Below, in pieces: positions 52,562 to 61,240 of a stretch of DNA of 64,000 nt; positions within the stretch are counted from its first letter, which is position 1; each line of letters begins with the position of its first letter. This stretch comes from Cohnella thailandensis (GTDB lineage: Bacteria; Bacillota; Bacilli; Paenibacillales; Paenibacillaceae), in contig NZ_JACJVQ010000005.1 in assembly GCF_014212135.1 (NCBI RefSeq), forward strand, positions 139,702 through 203,701. Reading direction: 5' to 3'. A program made the translations under genes and the position numbers. The notes beneath the pieces are model-generated. The model made no database searches. It worked only from the letters and a program-made list of their open reading frames with translations, and had not been told where the DNA came from.

Positions 52562-54182
52562 AGCCGTGATCATCGACGATGAGCTCAATGTTCGCGCCAG
52601 GCTGCGCGAGCTGATCGATTGGGAAGAGCTCGGGTTCGTTCTGGCCGGAGAAGCGGATAACGGCGAAGACGCATACCGATTGCTTCTGGCCGAGAAGCCC
52701 GACCTTGCGATCACGGACATCCGAATTCCGGTCTTCAACGGCCTGGAGCTGATTCGCAAGGCGATTCCCGAGCTTCCTCATTGTCATTTCATTTTGCTCA
52801 GCGGTTACGGCGACTTCGAGTATGCCCGGGAAGCGATCCGGTTCGGCGTTCGGAATTATTTGCTGAAGCCCGTCGGCGAAGAGGAGCTCCGTTTAGCGGT
52901 TCGGACCGTCAAAGAGGAGCTCGTTCGGCGATGCGAGCAAGACCGGATGATCGGCAAGGGAATGGAGGCGCTTCGGGAGAAATGGGCGGCCGATGCGCTT
53001 CATGGGGCGAACGCATCCGGTCTTCCTCAACGGGCCACCGAATTGAAGCTGACCTTGGAAGACGTCCGGTACTCCGTATTTGTCGTGGACTGGACAAACG
53101 AAGGAGAAGCTTCGCACGACGAGGCGGAGGAGGAAGAGAAGCTGCTGGACACTCTGTTCCGATTGGCAATCGAACAAGCTCTCTTGCCGTTCGGCAACCC
53201 CATTATCGTGACGGATGAACAGGAGAGATACATCGTTCTTCATCTGGCTCCGGTCGGACCTGCCGCTCAAGCGAACGGCCTGTCCCGGCTAGAGCCCCGC
53301 GTTTTGGCGCAGAGGGTTCTCGAGCAATGCGGGGAAGTTCTCGACGGGCAAGTAACCGTAGGTTACGGCGAAGCCGTTGCCCGGCTTGCGGATGTGTCTT
53401 CGAGCTTCGCCCAGGCCGTTCAAGCGGTTGAAGGCAAATTTGTTCTGGGCAGAAACAAGGCGATCGGGTATCCGGACGTCGCGGGCAACTCTGCGGCAGG
53501 GAGCTGGAACAAGCTGGCCGAGTTCGACCGCAGCGGGCTGGAAGAGGCGATTCGGTCACTGGATTTGGATAACGTGCGCAACGAGACGAAGAGATTGTTC
53601 TCCGCGCTTCGGGAGCTGAGCTCCGGACCCGCCCTCATTCGAGGGATTCTGACGGAGAACCTGGTCGCCGCGCTGCGCATTCTGATCCGAATCCATGGCG
53701 ACGCGGGCGAAGTTCTGGGAGACGGCTTTAAGCTCGACGATTGGTTCGATAAGCTTACGCTCGACGAGCTGGAGGGACGGTTCTACGATGTCTGCGCCAA
53801 GATCGTGGATTACATTCGTTTGGCGCGAAGGAACAGACCCGGCAAGCTGGTGGAGCAGATGCAGGATTACATCGACGAGAATTACGCCGAGGAGATTACG
53901 TTAAAGAGCATCTCCCGTATCTTCTTTATGAATCCGGTCTATCTGGGTCAACTGTTCAAGAGCGAGACGGGGATCGGCTACCATCAATATTTAACGCAGG
54001 TGAGGATACGGGCGGCCAAAAAACTGCTGGACGAGAAGGATTGGGGAGTGTCCGAGATCGCCGAGAGGGTCGGCTATAAGGTCGCTCGCAATTTTTACAT
54101 CGCCTTTAAGAAATACGCGCATTGCACGCCTAACGAATACAGGAGCAGAGGGCAGGCAAGCGCAAACGATAGGCCAAATTAA
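52554..54182 (+). CDS. YesN-type response regulator with AraC HTH
   Basis: 542 residues. Receiver domain (1-120) with Asp55 in PDLAITDIRIP, Lys near KPVGEEELR; a long linker domain; C-terminal AraC HTH (~440-535: DYIDENYAEEITLKSISRIF, FMNPVYLGQLFKSETGIGYH, AKKLLDEKDWGVSEIAERVG). It overlaps the kinase gene by 8 bases. It likely activates this sugar-uptake operon, possibly via the gap before 47070. Confidence 0.92.
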   Translation: MFKAVIIDDELNVRARLRELIDWEELGFVLAGEADNGEDAYRLLLAEKPDLAITDIRIPVFNGLELIRKAIPELPHCHFILLSGYGDFEYAREAIRFGVRNYLLKPVGEEELRLAVRTVKEELVRRCEQDRMIGKGMEALREKWAADALHGANASGLPQRATELKLTLEDVRYSVFVVDWTNEGEASHDEAEEEEKLLDTLFRLAIEQALLPFGNPIIVTDEQERYIVLHLAPVGPAAQANGLSRLEPRVLAQRVLEQCGEVLDGQVTVGYGEAVARLADVSSSFAQAVQAVEGKFVLGRNKAIGYPDVAGNSAAGSWNKLAEFDRSGLEEAIRSLDLDNVRNETKRLFSALRELSSGPALIRGILTENLVAALRILIRIHGDAGEVLGDGFKLDDWFDKLTLDELEGRFYDVCAKIVDYIRLARRNRPGKLVEQMQDYIDENYAEEITLKSISRIFFMNPVYLGQLFKSETGIGYHQYLTQVRIRAAKKLLDEKDWGVSEIAERVGYKVARNFYIAFKKYAHCTPNEYRSRGQASANDRPN

Positions 54183-54204
54183 CGACGGACCAGGAGGGTT
54201 ATCG

Positions 54205-55248
54205 ATGATTTTTTATGACCGATTCAGAGCGGGAGTGAACCTGGGAGGCTGGCTATCCCAGTATTTCGCCAATCTGGCGGGAGGGAATCATTTCGATTCG
54301 TTCATTACCGAATCGGATATCGCCGTCATTGCCGGCTGGGGAGCCGATCACGTCCGGCTTCCGGTAGATTACGATATTATCGAGAACGAGAGCGCGCCGA
54401 TGACCTACGACGAAGCGAATCTCGAGCGGATCGACCGCTGCTTGGAATGGTGCGGGAAGCACGGGCTGAACGTCATTCTCGATCTGCACAAGGCTCCGGG
54501 CCAAGTGTACGGGTACGTCCCCGAGCCGAATCCGATGCTGAACGAGGACGGGAACCGGGAGAGATTTCTGGCGATTTGGACGATGTTGGCCAAGCGTTAC
54601 CAAGGGATCGGGAACCGGCTCGTCTTCGAGCTGGTCAACGAGATTACCGATTCCACCGACTATCAGTGGAACCGGGTTTACTTAAGCGCGGTGGAAGCCA
54701 TACGGCAAACGGATGCGGAGCGGGTCGTGCTCGTCGGGGGCAATGACGCGAACAGCGTTCTGACCCTGAAGGAGTTGACATTAAGCGACGATCCTTTAGT
54801 CGTATATAACTTTCACTATTACGAGCCGCTGTTCTTCACCCATCAATTGGCTCCGTTCAGCGAAGATATTCTGGAGTACGGCAAGATCGTTCACTACCCC
54901 GGAGAGATGCCGGAGGCGCAAGCGTACCTGAACAAGCATCCCGAATATCTGCATAAGTTGGGGCGCCAAGCGTGGGAGAGAAACGACAAGCAGTTGATCG
55001 AGAAATACTTGCGCCATGCCGATAACTTTATGACCTACGCGGGCAAGCAGCTCTATTGCGGGGAATTCGGAGTCATCGACCAGGCGCAGCCGGACGACGC
55101 CGTTCGTTGGGTCCGCGATGTCGTGAGGCTGCTGGACGAACGCGGGATCGGACGCGCGTACTGGAGCTATAAAGAGATGGATTTCGGGCTCGTCGACCGG
55201 AATGGCGCCGTAGTCAATAAAGAACTGATTAGAGCATTGTTCGAATAA
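54205..55248 (+). CDS. Cytoplasmic GH5-family glycoside hydrolase
   Basis: 347 residues with no signal peptide. N-terminal FRAGVNLGGWLSQYF, WGADHVRLPVDYDI, NVILDLHKAPGQ, catalytic acid Glu146 in ELVNEITDST, FHYYEPLFFTHQ and nucleophile Glu287 in YCGEFGVIDQ define GH5. It should cleave short beta-glucans or related oligosaccharides imported by the upstream ABC system. ATG follows CAGGAGGG. Subfamily not determined. A long terminator follows. Confidence 0.88.
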   Translation: MIFYDRFRAGVNLGGWLSQYFANLAGGNHFDSFITESDIAVIAGWGADHVRLPVDYDIIENESAPMTYDEANLERIDRCLEWCGKHGLNVILDLHKAPGQVYGYVPEPNPMLNEDGNRERFLAIWTMLAKRYQGIGNRLVFELVNEITDSTDYQWNRVYLSAVEAIRQTDAERVVLVGGNDANSVLTLKELTLSDDPLVVYNFHYYEPLFFTHQLAPFSEDILEYGKIVHYPGEMPEAQAYLNKHPEYLHKLGRQAWERNDKQLIEKYLRHADNFMTYAGKQLYCGEFGVIDQAQPDDAVRWVRDVVRLLDERGIGRAYWSYKEMDFGLVDRNGAVVNKELIRALFE

Positions 55249-55259
55249 AAACGGAAAGA

Positions 55260-55315
55260 AACCGCTCCTCCCTCAAGGCCGTCATCCGCGTCTACGAGGG
55301 AGGGGCGGTTTTCTT
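55260..55315 (+). terminator. Strong long-stem terminator
   Basis: AACCGC-t-CCTCCCTC pairs with GAGGGAGG-g-GCGGTT, then TTCTTT. Ends the carbohydrate operon. Confidence 0.9.
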
Positions 55316-55495
55316 TGCGACTATGCGGCTTGCCGCGTCCATGGGCAAGCGAGAATCGCTTTCTGAATGCAACCAATTGGAACGAAGCCCGTACTATCCT
55401 AACAGGGTCATAAGCCGGAGAGGAACGATAGTCGATTTTTCCCGGAGAGATAAGCTATAATTGGAGTAACTCATCAACCGCCAGGAGGTCCCCAC

Positions 55496-56578
55496 TTGCT
55501 GAAGCCAAGCAGTCTCAACAAAAACGCGAAACCAAGCAGTATCAAAACCGCCCAGTATTTGTTGCTAATCAAATTAGTTTTTATCGTGACCGTCTTCGGG
55601 CAGATCTTCACCCTCGATAAGAAGGAACTGGAAGACATCGACATGTCGACCGTGTTCATGAACTTCGCGATGGCCGTCCTTCCGGTCGCGCTTGCGCTGT
55701 ACTTCATCAAGAGGCGGATGTACTGGCCAACGATCATCATGTGCTTCTTTATTCTGTGGCTGAGCTCCATCGACGTGATCCAATTGGTGCTGTCTTTTGC
55801 GACGCTGCTCTTCTTGTTCAACAGGAAAAGCCGGAATTACTTAAGAGGCGAAGGGGACAGGCTCGGAGCGGAGCCGCAAGCGATCGAAGTGGAAGCGGAG
55901 GTGGATCCGGACGAGGTCGAAGCGGAGGAGCCGTCCGTTGCCGACGAAGAGCAGACGCGCAAGTCCTCCGACGAGGAAGCGCTGCCGGACGGAGAGGAGC
56001 GGGAGAAAGAGGCTCCGAAGACGGTCGCGGCGCCGTCCGCCGCATCCGCTGCGCCTGCGGGCCAAGGGGCTGCCAGAACGAAGCCGAGCGCCGATCCGGT
56101 CGTAGAAGTGCGGGAAGCGACGGCGGCCGATGCCGAAGCCATTCACTCGATCATGCTGGAGGCGTTCGAAGAATTCCGCTCCGCGGTTCCGCCTTCCAGC
56201 GCTCTGGAGGAGACGGTCGATAGCATCCGGGAAGGCCTCGAATCCGGCAGCGAATTCGCCGCTATCGTATATGAAGACAACCTTCCGTCGGCGATGGTCC
56301 GATACCGGTTCGAAGGGGACGCGATCTACTTCTTCCGCCTGTCCGTCATCCCCACGAGAAGAAAACGCGGCCTTGCCCGCATGCTGGTGGAGTGGATCGA
56401 GCGGAAGGGAGTCAGCAAGGGGATGTCCCGAAGCACGTGCATGGTTCGCCAATCGGTTCACCGGAATCTGGTGCTGTACGAGAACATGGGCTACGAGATT
56501 GTCGGCCAAGAGCTGTTCGTTCGCCCTTTAGGCACGGTGAAGTCGCTGAAGCTGGAGAAGAAGATCGGAATCGAATAA
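55496..56578 (+). CDS. Membrane-anchored GNAT acetyltransferase
   Basis: 360 residues. The first ~115 residues hold three to four hydrophobic segments (YLLLIKLVFIVTVFGQIF; FMNFAMAVLPVALALYFI; IIMCFFILWLSSIDVI). Residues ~125-200 are an acidic Glu/Asp- and Ala-rich linker. Residues ~205-355 are a GNAT domain with LSVIPTRRKRGLARMLVEWI and YENMGYEIVGQELF. TTG start follows AGGAGG at 7 nt. Acetylation at the membrane surface is implied; substrate unknown. Bounded by terminators, so a single transcription unit. Confidence 0.8.
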   Translation: MLKPSSLNKNAKPSSIKTAQYLLLIKLVFIVTVFGQIFTLDKKELEDIDMSTVFMNFAMAVLPVALALYFIKRRMYWPTIIMCFFILWLSSIDVIQLVLSFATLLFLFNRKSRNYLRGEGDRLGAEPQAIEVEAEVDPDEVEAEEPSVADEEQTRKSSDEEALPDGEEREKEAPKTVAAPSAASAAPAGQGAARTKPSADPVVEVREATAADAEAIHSIMLEAFEEFRSAVPPSSALEETVDSIREGLESGSEFAAIVYEDNLPSAMVRYRFEGDAIYFFRLSVIPTRRKRGLARMLVEWIERKGVSKGMSRSTCMVRQSVHRNLVLYENMGYEIVGQELFVRPLGTVKSLKLEKKIGIE

Positions 56579-56584
56579 AAAAAT

Positions 56585-56637
56585 AGATCGTCCGCTGCTT
56601 AAGCCTTTCCGGCTTGGCGGCGGGCGATCTTTTTTTA
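56585..56637 (+). terminator. Terminator after the membrane GNAT gene
   Basis: AGATCG-t-CCGC pairs with GCGG-g-CGATCT, with an inner AAGCC/GGCTT stem, then seven T. Confidence 0.88.
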
Positions 56638-56659
56638 TTCGGTGCCGCCGGGACGGCGG

Positions 56660-56887
56660 TTATTCGCTTTGCCTTCCGGATTCGAAGTCCGGCGCGGCAT
56701 CGTTCGCGACTTGGATCGCGACGGACATGGCTTCCGGTTCGACCATCAGCGTCGCGCGCACGAATCGATAGTAATGGCCGTTCAAATGGATGGCAGGCAC
56801 AAGCCGAAGCAGAAACAGCAATTGCTCGATGTCGGGACAATCCCAGTCGGAGGGAGGCAAGCCGGGCCTTAGCCAGCGTACGATCAT
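56660..56887 (-). CDS. Small conserved-looking protein of unknown function
   Basis: 75 residues, ATG 56887 behind AAGGAGGAGAAG, overlapping the stop of an upstream 43-residue membrane gene (ATGA). The sequence IVRWLRPGLPPSDWDCPDIE then VPAIHLNGHYYRFVRATLMV does not match a family I know. Translational coupling with the membrane peptide suggests they act together. Confidence 0.6.
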   Translation of the reverse strand: MIVRWLRPGLPPSDWDCPDIEQLLFLLRLVPAIHLNGHYYRFVRATLMVEPEAMSVAIQVANDAAPDFESGRQSE

Positions 56888-57015
56888 GGCTTCTCCTCCT
56901 TCTTGGCGGCTAGCCGTTTGCGATGTCGAAGCTCAAGGATAATAGAGAGGATAACGCAAGGGAAAAACAGAATGACATACATGATGAGCCAGAAAGGCAT
57001 GGACGGTAGCAACAT
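56884..57015 (-). CDS. 43-residue single-pass membrane protein
   Basis: ATG 57015 with AAGGAG 7 nt upstream. It has one long hydrophobic segment (FWLIMYVILFFPCVILSIIL) and a positive C-terminus (RHRKRLAAKKEEK), so C-terminus inside. The stop overlaps the start of the 75-residue gene. Small membrane proteins of this shape are common and functions unknown; the two-gene pair may be under the divergent XRE regulator (57171), about 155 bases away (inference). Confidence 0.6.
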   Translation of the reverse strand: MLLPSMPFWLIMYVILFFPCVILSIILELRHRKRLAAKKEEKP

Positions 57016-57170
57016 GCGGAAGCTCCTTTCCTGACGTTGAAGAATCGTCAAGTATCCTTATTTTAACTTGTAAATTATTCCTGAATCAACCGATAATTTG
57101 AACTTTCTTCAAGTATTCTGTTGGAGGTTCGCCCATTCTCTTATACTGGGAATCAGAAGAGGTGATGAAG

Positions 57171-57545
57171 ATGTCGTTCGGATCGCGTCTGAAGCAGGCT
57201 CGCAACGGCAAACAATGGACGCAGAACCAGGTCGCGGACAAGCTTGGCATCGACTTCACGACGATCTCCAAATACGAGAACGATAGGTCTCAGCCGGACA
57301 ACGACGTGCTGAGGGAATTGGCGGATATCTACGAGGTCTCGATCGATTGGTTGCTGACCGGGGAGAAGAAAGGGAACGTCGGCGCCGAGAACCGACTGCT
57401 CGTCAACGGCGCGGAGGAGCCGCTGACCGACGAGGAGGCCAAGCACCTTCTCGATAGCTTGGAGATGTTCCGTCTGCTCAAAGCCAAGCGGCTCAAGGAT
57501 CGGCGAGGACAAGACGCGTATGGAGACCGGGATGGGGCTAAATGA
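57171..57545 (+). CDS. XRE-family transcriptional regulator
   Basis: 124 residues. HTH in residues 4-60 (SRLKQARNGKQWTQNQVADK, GIDFTTISKYENDRSQPDND) and a helical C-terminal part. ATG 57171 is 6 nt after AGAGGTG. TTGAA-CTTTC-TTCAA, about 57101-57115, is an inverted repeat in the divergent gap with the small membrane gene and may be its operator. The last codons run into the first copy of a 51-bp tandem repeat. Confidence 0.85.
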   Translation: MSFGSRLKQARNGKQWTQNQVADKLGIDFTTISKYENDRSQPDNDVLRELADIYEVSIDWLLTGEKKGNVGAENRLLVNGAEEPLTDEEAKHLLDSLEMFRLLKAKRLKDRRGQDAYGDRDGAK

Positions 57546-57921
57546 ACGTGAAATTTCATGTACATTCCTCGATTTTACGGGAATGGGGCTCCATGAACAT
57601 GAAATATCAAGTACATTCCTCGATTTTACGGGAATGAGGCTCAATGAGCGTGAAATTTCATGTACATTCTTCGATTTTACGGGAATGAGGCTCAATGAAC
57701 ATGAAATTTCATGTTCATTCCTCGATTTTACGGGAATGAGGCTCAATGAACATGAAATTTAATGTACATTCCTCGATTTTACGGGAATGAGGCTCAATGA
57801 GCGTGAAATTTCATGTACATTCTTCGATTTTACGGGAATGAGGCTCAATGAACATGAAATTTAATGTACATTCCTCGATTTTACGGGAATGGGGCTCCAT
57901 GAACATGAAATTTCATGTACA
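57529..57921. repeat. 51-bp tandem repeat, about 7.7 copies
   Basis: The shared CATTCCTCGATTTTACGGGA block recurs at 57564, 57615, 57666, 57717, 57768, 57819 and 57870, exactly 51 bases apart, with few base changes. Each unit contains palindromes such as CATGAAATTTCATG (up to GAACATGAAA-TTTCATGTTC in one copy) and CCTC...GAGG, so stacked hairpins can form. Since 51 is divisible by 3 the repeat is open in several frames on both strands (17-residue repeats), but no ribosome binding site supports a protein. Remaining bases to 58000 are gene-free. Confidence 0.93.
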
Positions 57922-58000
57922 ACTGCGGCAGCATCGGCCGGTGGACGCCGCGAAGGCGGCGGGTTCGGTTAACTTGCGAACGTGAACTACGACAAGACGT

Positions 58001-58052
58001 AAAAAAACGGCCTCGGGAGCTTCAAGCTTCGCATTCCCGGGCCGTTTTTTTT
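58001..58052. terminator. Bidirectional terminator beside the HAD gene
   Basis: AAAAACGGCC-t-CGGGA pairs with T-t-CCCG-g-GCCGTTTTT; T-tract on both strands. Confidence 0.87.
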
Positions 58053-58854
58053 ATTGGTTCAGCACGAACTTCTCCAGCACGTGAGCCACGCCGTCTTCGT
58101 TATTGCTTAACGTGACGTAGTTGGCGATCGCTTTCAGCTCAGGAATGGCATTGGCCATCGCGACGCCGAGTCCTGCCGCTTCGATCATCTCGTGATCGTT
58201 CCAGGCATCGCCCATGGCGATCGTCTCGTCCATCGTGAAGCCGTAATGGGCCGCCAGGAACCGCAGCGCATGCCCCTTCGTGCCTTCGGGATGAAGGAAT
58301 TCGAGATAGTTCGCTTTGGACTTCGTCACGTGAACGCCTTCTCCGAGCAGAGGCTTCAAGACCGGAATAAGGGCGTCCAGCTTGGCCGGATCGTCGATGA
58401 TGATAAGCTTCGTATGGTTGCCTTCCGGCAGGCGGTCCAACTCGGGCTCCACGATGTAAGGAATGCCGGACTGCTTCGCGTACGCGGCGAGCTTGTCTCC
58501 GTTATCGAAGGAATAAAGCCGATCGTTAATATAAGTTTGAAGGTGGAGATTGTGCTCGCGGGTGTATTCGTACAAGAAACGAACTTTGTCGTAAGGAACG
58601 AATCGTTCGTACAGCACTTCTTCATCAAGCAGGTTGCGAATGAGAGAGCCTTGGTACGTTATGATCGGAACGTTGAGGCCGACCTGCTCCGCCACTTTCT
58701 TCGCGGAAGCGAACATGCGGCCGGTCGCGATCGTCAGGTGGGCGCCTTGCGCGATGGCTTCGGCCATTCTGCTGCGGGTTTTCTCCGTTACGGCAAGATC
58801 GTCCGTCAGCAGCGTGTCGTCCAGGTCCATCGCAATCAAACGGTATTTCGACAT
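58051..58854 (-). CDS. Cof-type HAD-IIB sugar phosphatase
   Basis: 267 residues. Motif I LIAMDLDDTLLTDD (nucleophile Asp11), motif II around ITYQGSLIRN, motif III Lys near TKSKANYLEFLHPEGTKGHA, and motif IV IAMGDAWNDHEMIEAAGLGV. The cap domain is C2B. Cof-type enzymes hydrolyse sugar phosphates or flavin phosphates; substrate unknown. ATG 58854 follows GGAGAGG. Confidence 0.92.
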   Translation of the reverse strand: MSKYRLIAMDLDDTLLTDDLAVTEKTRSRMAEAIAQGAHLTIATGRMFASAKKVAEQVGLNVPIITYQGSLIRNLLDEEVLYERFVPYDKVRFLYEYTREHNLHLQTYINDRLYSFDNGDKLAAYAKQSGIPYIVEPELDRLPEGNHTKLIIIDDPAKLDALIPVLKPLLGEGVHVTKSKANYLEFLHPEGTKGHALRFLAAHYGFTMDETIAMGDAWNDHEMIEAAGLGVAMANAIPELKAIANYVTLSNNEDGVAHVLEKFVLNQ

Positions 58855-59010
58855 GGTTACCTCTCCTTATCCGAGTACGGCTTCTATCTATAGCCATCTA
58901 AATTATAGCCTTCCAAAATTGTATAGCAAACGTTCGGAATAGGACAAGCGCGGAAAAGCCGCCGGACCGGGCGCTGTATCAGCGTTGCATCGGAAGGCGG
59001 CTCCTTAACG

Positions 59011-59865
59011 TCAATCGCGGTTAAATTCCTCGACCTTCTCTCCAAGCCACTGGCGAATGACCGCGAACACGGCTCCCCGCTCCGTCTCGTTGTGCAGCTC
59101 ATGGCGAAATCCCGGCCATTCGACCAGCTTGCAGCGGCTCCCCGCGCGGGCGGCGAATTGGCGGCTCGCTTCGAGCGAGGTGACCTTGTCGTCGCTTCCG
59201 TGCATGAGAAGCACCGGAACGGAGAGCTTGCCCGCGTTCGCGATCGCCCAATGGCCGGCGCGGCTTACTCCGTAGAAGAAACCGGCGGTAATATAGCCGT
59301 GACCGTCCGGGTCTTCGGCGATCCTACGGATCATGGCGGGATCCGAGGTCAAGCGCTCGGCGACAAGAGGGCGATGGTTGGAGTACTGCGGATAGATTCG
59401 TTCCACGATCCGGCCCACGAGAGCGGTTAGAGGCGGCGGGCTGAACGCAAGTTTAAGCCAAGGGCTCGATACGACCGCTCCGGCGATAGTCGGCTGGCGG
59501 CGCAGCAGATAATTCAGGGTCACGTTGCCGCCCATGCTGTGTCCGTAGAGAAACGCCGGCAGGTCGGGATAACGGCGAGAGGCTTCGGCGATCAGCAAAT
59601 CGGGACCTTGGAGGAGAGCGTCGTAGCCCGGCGCATGGCCGCGTTTGCCCGGCGTTCTCCCGTGGCCGTATTGATCGAACGCCCAGACGATATAACCCTC
59701 CCGAACGAGCATCTCGGCGACATGGGCATAGCGCCTGGTATGCTCGCCCATCCCGTGAACCAGACCGATGAAGGCTTTCGCCCGCGACGGGTCTTCCGGC
59801 AGCCATTCGCAGGCGAACATGCGGGTGTCGTCCCGCATTCGCCATTCCGTCTCCCTATAACTCAT
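59011..59865 (-). CDS. Alpha/beta hydrolase (lysophospholipase/MGL-like)
   Basis: 284 residues. Oxyanion loop LVHGMGEHTRRYAHVAEMLV, nucleophile Ser110 in YGHSMGGN, catalytic Asp in LLMHGSDDKVT and His in GFRHELHNE place it in the serine hydrolase family of monoacylglycerol lipases and lysophospholipases. Cytoplasmic, no signal peptide. It probably cleaves acylglycerols or lysophospholipids. Confidence 0.9.
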   Translation of the reverse strand: MSYRETEWRMRDDTRMFACEWLPEDPSRAKAFIGLVHGMGEHTRRYAHVAEMLVREGYIVWAFDQYGHGRTPGKRGHAPGYDALLQGPDLLIAEASRRYPDLPAFLYGHSMGGNVTLNYLLRRQPTIAGAVVSSPWLKLAFSPPPLTALVGRIVERIYPQYSNHRPLVAERLTSDPAMIRRIAEDPDGHGYITAGFFYGVSRAGHWAIANAGKLSVPVLLMHGSDDKVTSLEASRQFAARAGSRCKLVEWPGFRHELHNETERGAVFAVIRQWLGEKVEEFNRD

Positions 59866-60045
59866 CCTTGCCAGCCCCTTTCTTCATCGGATCTGCATCT
59901 CTATTCTTTGTAGCCCAAATAAACGACAATTGCAATCCCCGGTTCAAGCATCGGGCGTGAAGAAAATGGCAGCTTACAATCCGGGGGATGATTGGCAACC
60001 TTGCACGGTTTCGGTTCGTCTGTAAGGGGTGAGGAGGGTGTTAAA

Positions 60046-61089
60046 ATGAAAACAAACTTTACAAACAAGAGAAACAGCAAGCTTCTGATCGTGGCGATGG
60101 CTTCGACTATCGTCGTAGCGGGCTTGTCCGCCTGCACGAACAATAACAACGCCGATTCTTCGGGGACCCCGTCGCCAAGCTCGCCATCGGCAGCGGTTTC
60201 CGCTTCCCCTTCCGCGTCCTCGTCCGCAACCACGGCCCCTACGTCCGGTTCGGAGGACGGCGCGATACTCGATGCATTTAAAGGGAAGATTAGCGAGAAG
60301 GCTTCCTATGCCGACCTGAACGCCCAGCTGGACGCCGATTTGCCGAAGGTATCCAAGGACACGGCGGACGAGATGCTGCGTCAGCTTCTCGCTTATTATG
60401 AAACGAATCTGAGCGAGATGCAGTCGAGCTTCGAAGAGGAGAAGCTGCAGCAGCAGCTTCAGAAGGTACAGTGGCCGTTCACCGAGGATCAGCTTTCGAC
60501 CATCGAGGACGGAGCCGCCCGCGAGAAGGTGCAAGCCGCGCTGGACGGAGGCTTTAAGCTGGAGACGGCCGAAGGGTTTGCTTTTCCCGTCGTGGATTAC
60601 GGCAAGCTGAAGAGGTTCGATTCTTACGCGAGCCCCGCCATGAAGGATTACGTGGCGCTGCTGGCATTGGAATCGGATCAGAAAAGGGCGGCCGACGGCG
60701 GGCTAACGATCTCTTGGGAGGAGCTGGCGAACCGGACGCTGACCGCGGAGCGATTCGTGAAGGATTATCCGGATTCGCCGGAGAAGGCCAAGGCGACGGA
60801 GAGATACCTTCTTTACCTGACCAACCTGCTCTATGGTCTCGATAACACGCCGATTTTCGATTTCGATACGTACAAGGTAAAGCCGGACATCACCGAGCTC
60901 TACGAGAAAATAGTCAGCGAGAATCCGGATACGGCGACGGCTAAGCTTGCCCAGGAGTTCCTGGACGTGCTCGCGAAGACGGACGGATACGTGTTCCGCA
61001 AGGGAGATAGCGGCGGGCAATCGAGTATCCCGGAAGTTCAGGCTTTCCGCGATCAACTGGAGGAGAAAGCCAAGTCCTTGCTCGGGTAA
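60046..61089 (+). CDS. Lipoprotein with Ser/Pro linker, unknown C-terminal domain
   Basis: 347 residues. Lipobox LSAC (Cys ~30), Asn-rich patch and Ser/Ala/Pro linker to ~65; the remaining ~280 residues are helical and charged (ISEKASYADLNAQLDADLPK, KDTADEMLRQLLAYYETNLS, SNTATERYLLYLTNLLYGLD-like region, YDKIVSENPDT-like). ATG 60046 follows GGAGGG; earlier in-frame ATG 59992 has no site. I do not recognise the domain; the same Asn-rich/Ser-rich design is shared with the lipoprotein at 5072-5533. Confidence 0.75.
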   Translation: MKTNFTNKRNSKLLIVAMASTIVVAGLSACTNNNNADSSGTPSPSSPSAAVSASPSASSSATTAPTSGSEDGAILDAFKGKISEKASYADLNAQLDADLPKVSKDTADEMLRQLLAYYETNLSEMQSSFEEEKLQQQLQKVQWPFTEDQLSTIEDGAAREKVQAALDGGFKLETAEGFAFPVVDYGKLKRFDSYASPAMKDYVALLALESDQKRAADGGLTISWEELANRTLTAERFVKDYPDSPEKAKATERYLLYLTNLLYGLDNTPIFDFDTYKVKPDITELYEKIVSENPDTATAKLAQEFLDVLAKTDGYVFRKGDSGGQSSIPEVQAFRDQLEEKAKSLLG

Positions 61090-61188
61090 CCGGATCGCAG
61101 CGGCTACAGCCAATTCGAATAAAGACTCGCCAACATCGCACATGTTTCCCGTATGCCTTTTCCGCCGAAATGAATTACAATGAATCAA

Positions 61189-61202
61189 GGAAAACGTTTT
61201 AT
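61189..61202 (+). promoter_or_regulatory. Weak CcpA-like site before the beta-glucosidase gene
   Basis: GGAAAACGTTTTAT has the palindromic AAAACGTTTT core and fits the cre consensus at 11 of 14 positions. A TACAAT box lies just upstream (61176-61181). Confidence 0.4.
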
Positions 61203-61240
61203 ACGTTGTACATCCATTATTATGCGCGGAGGGGTTTACG

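Noticed and set aside
57520..57762. Possible 17-residue-repeat protein encoded in the tandem array
   Set aside because: Frame is open only because the repeat length is divisible by three; it is open on both strands, has no ribosome site and begins inside the XRE gene.
57529..57921. CRISPR array
   Set aside because: Units are directly adjacent with no unique spacers and there are no cas genes.
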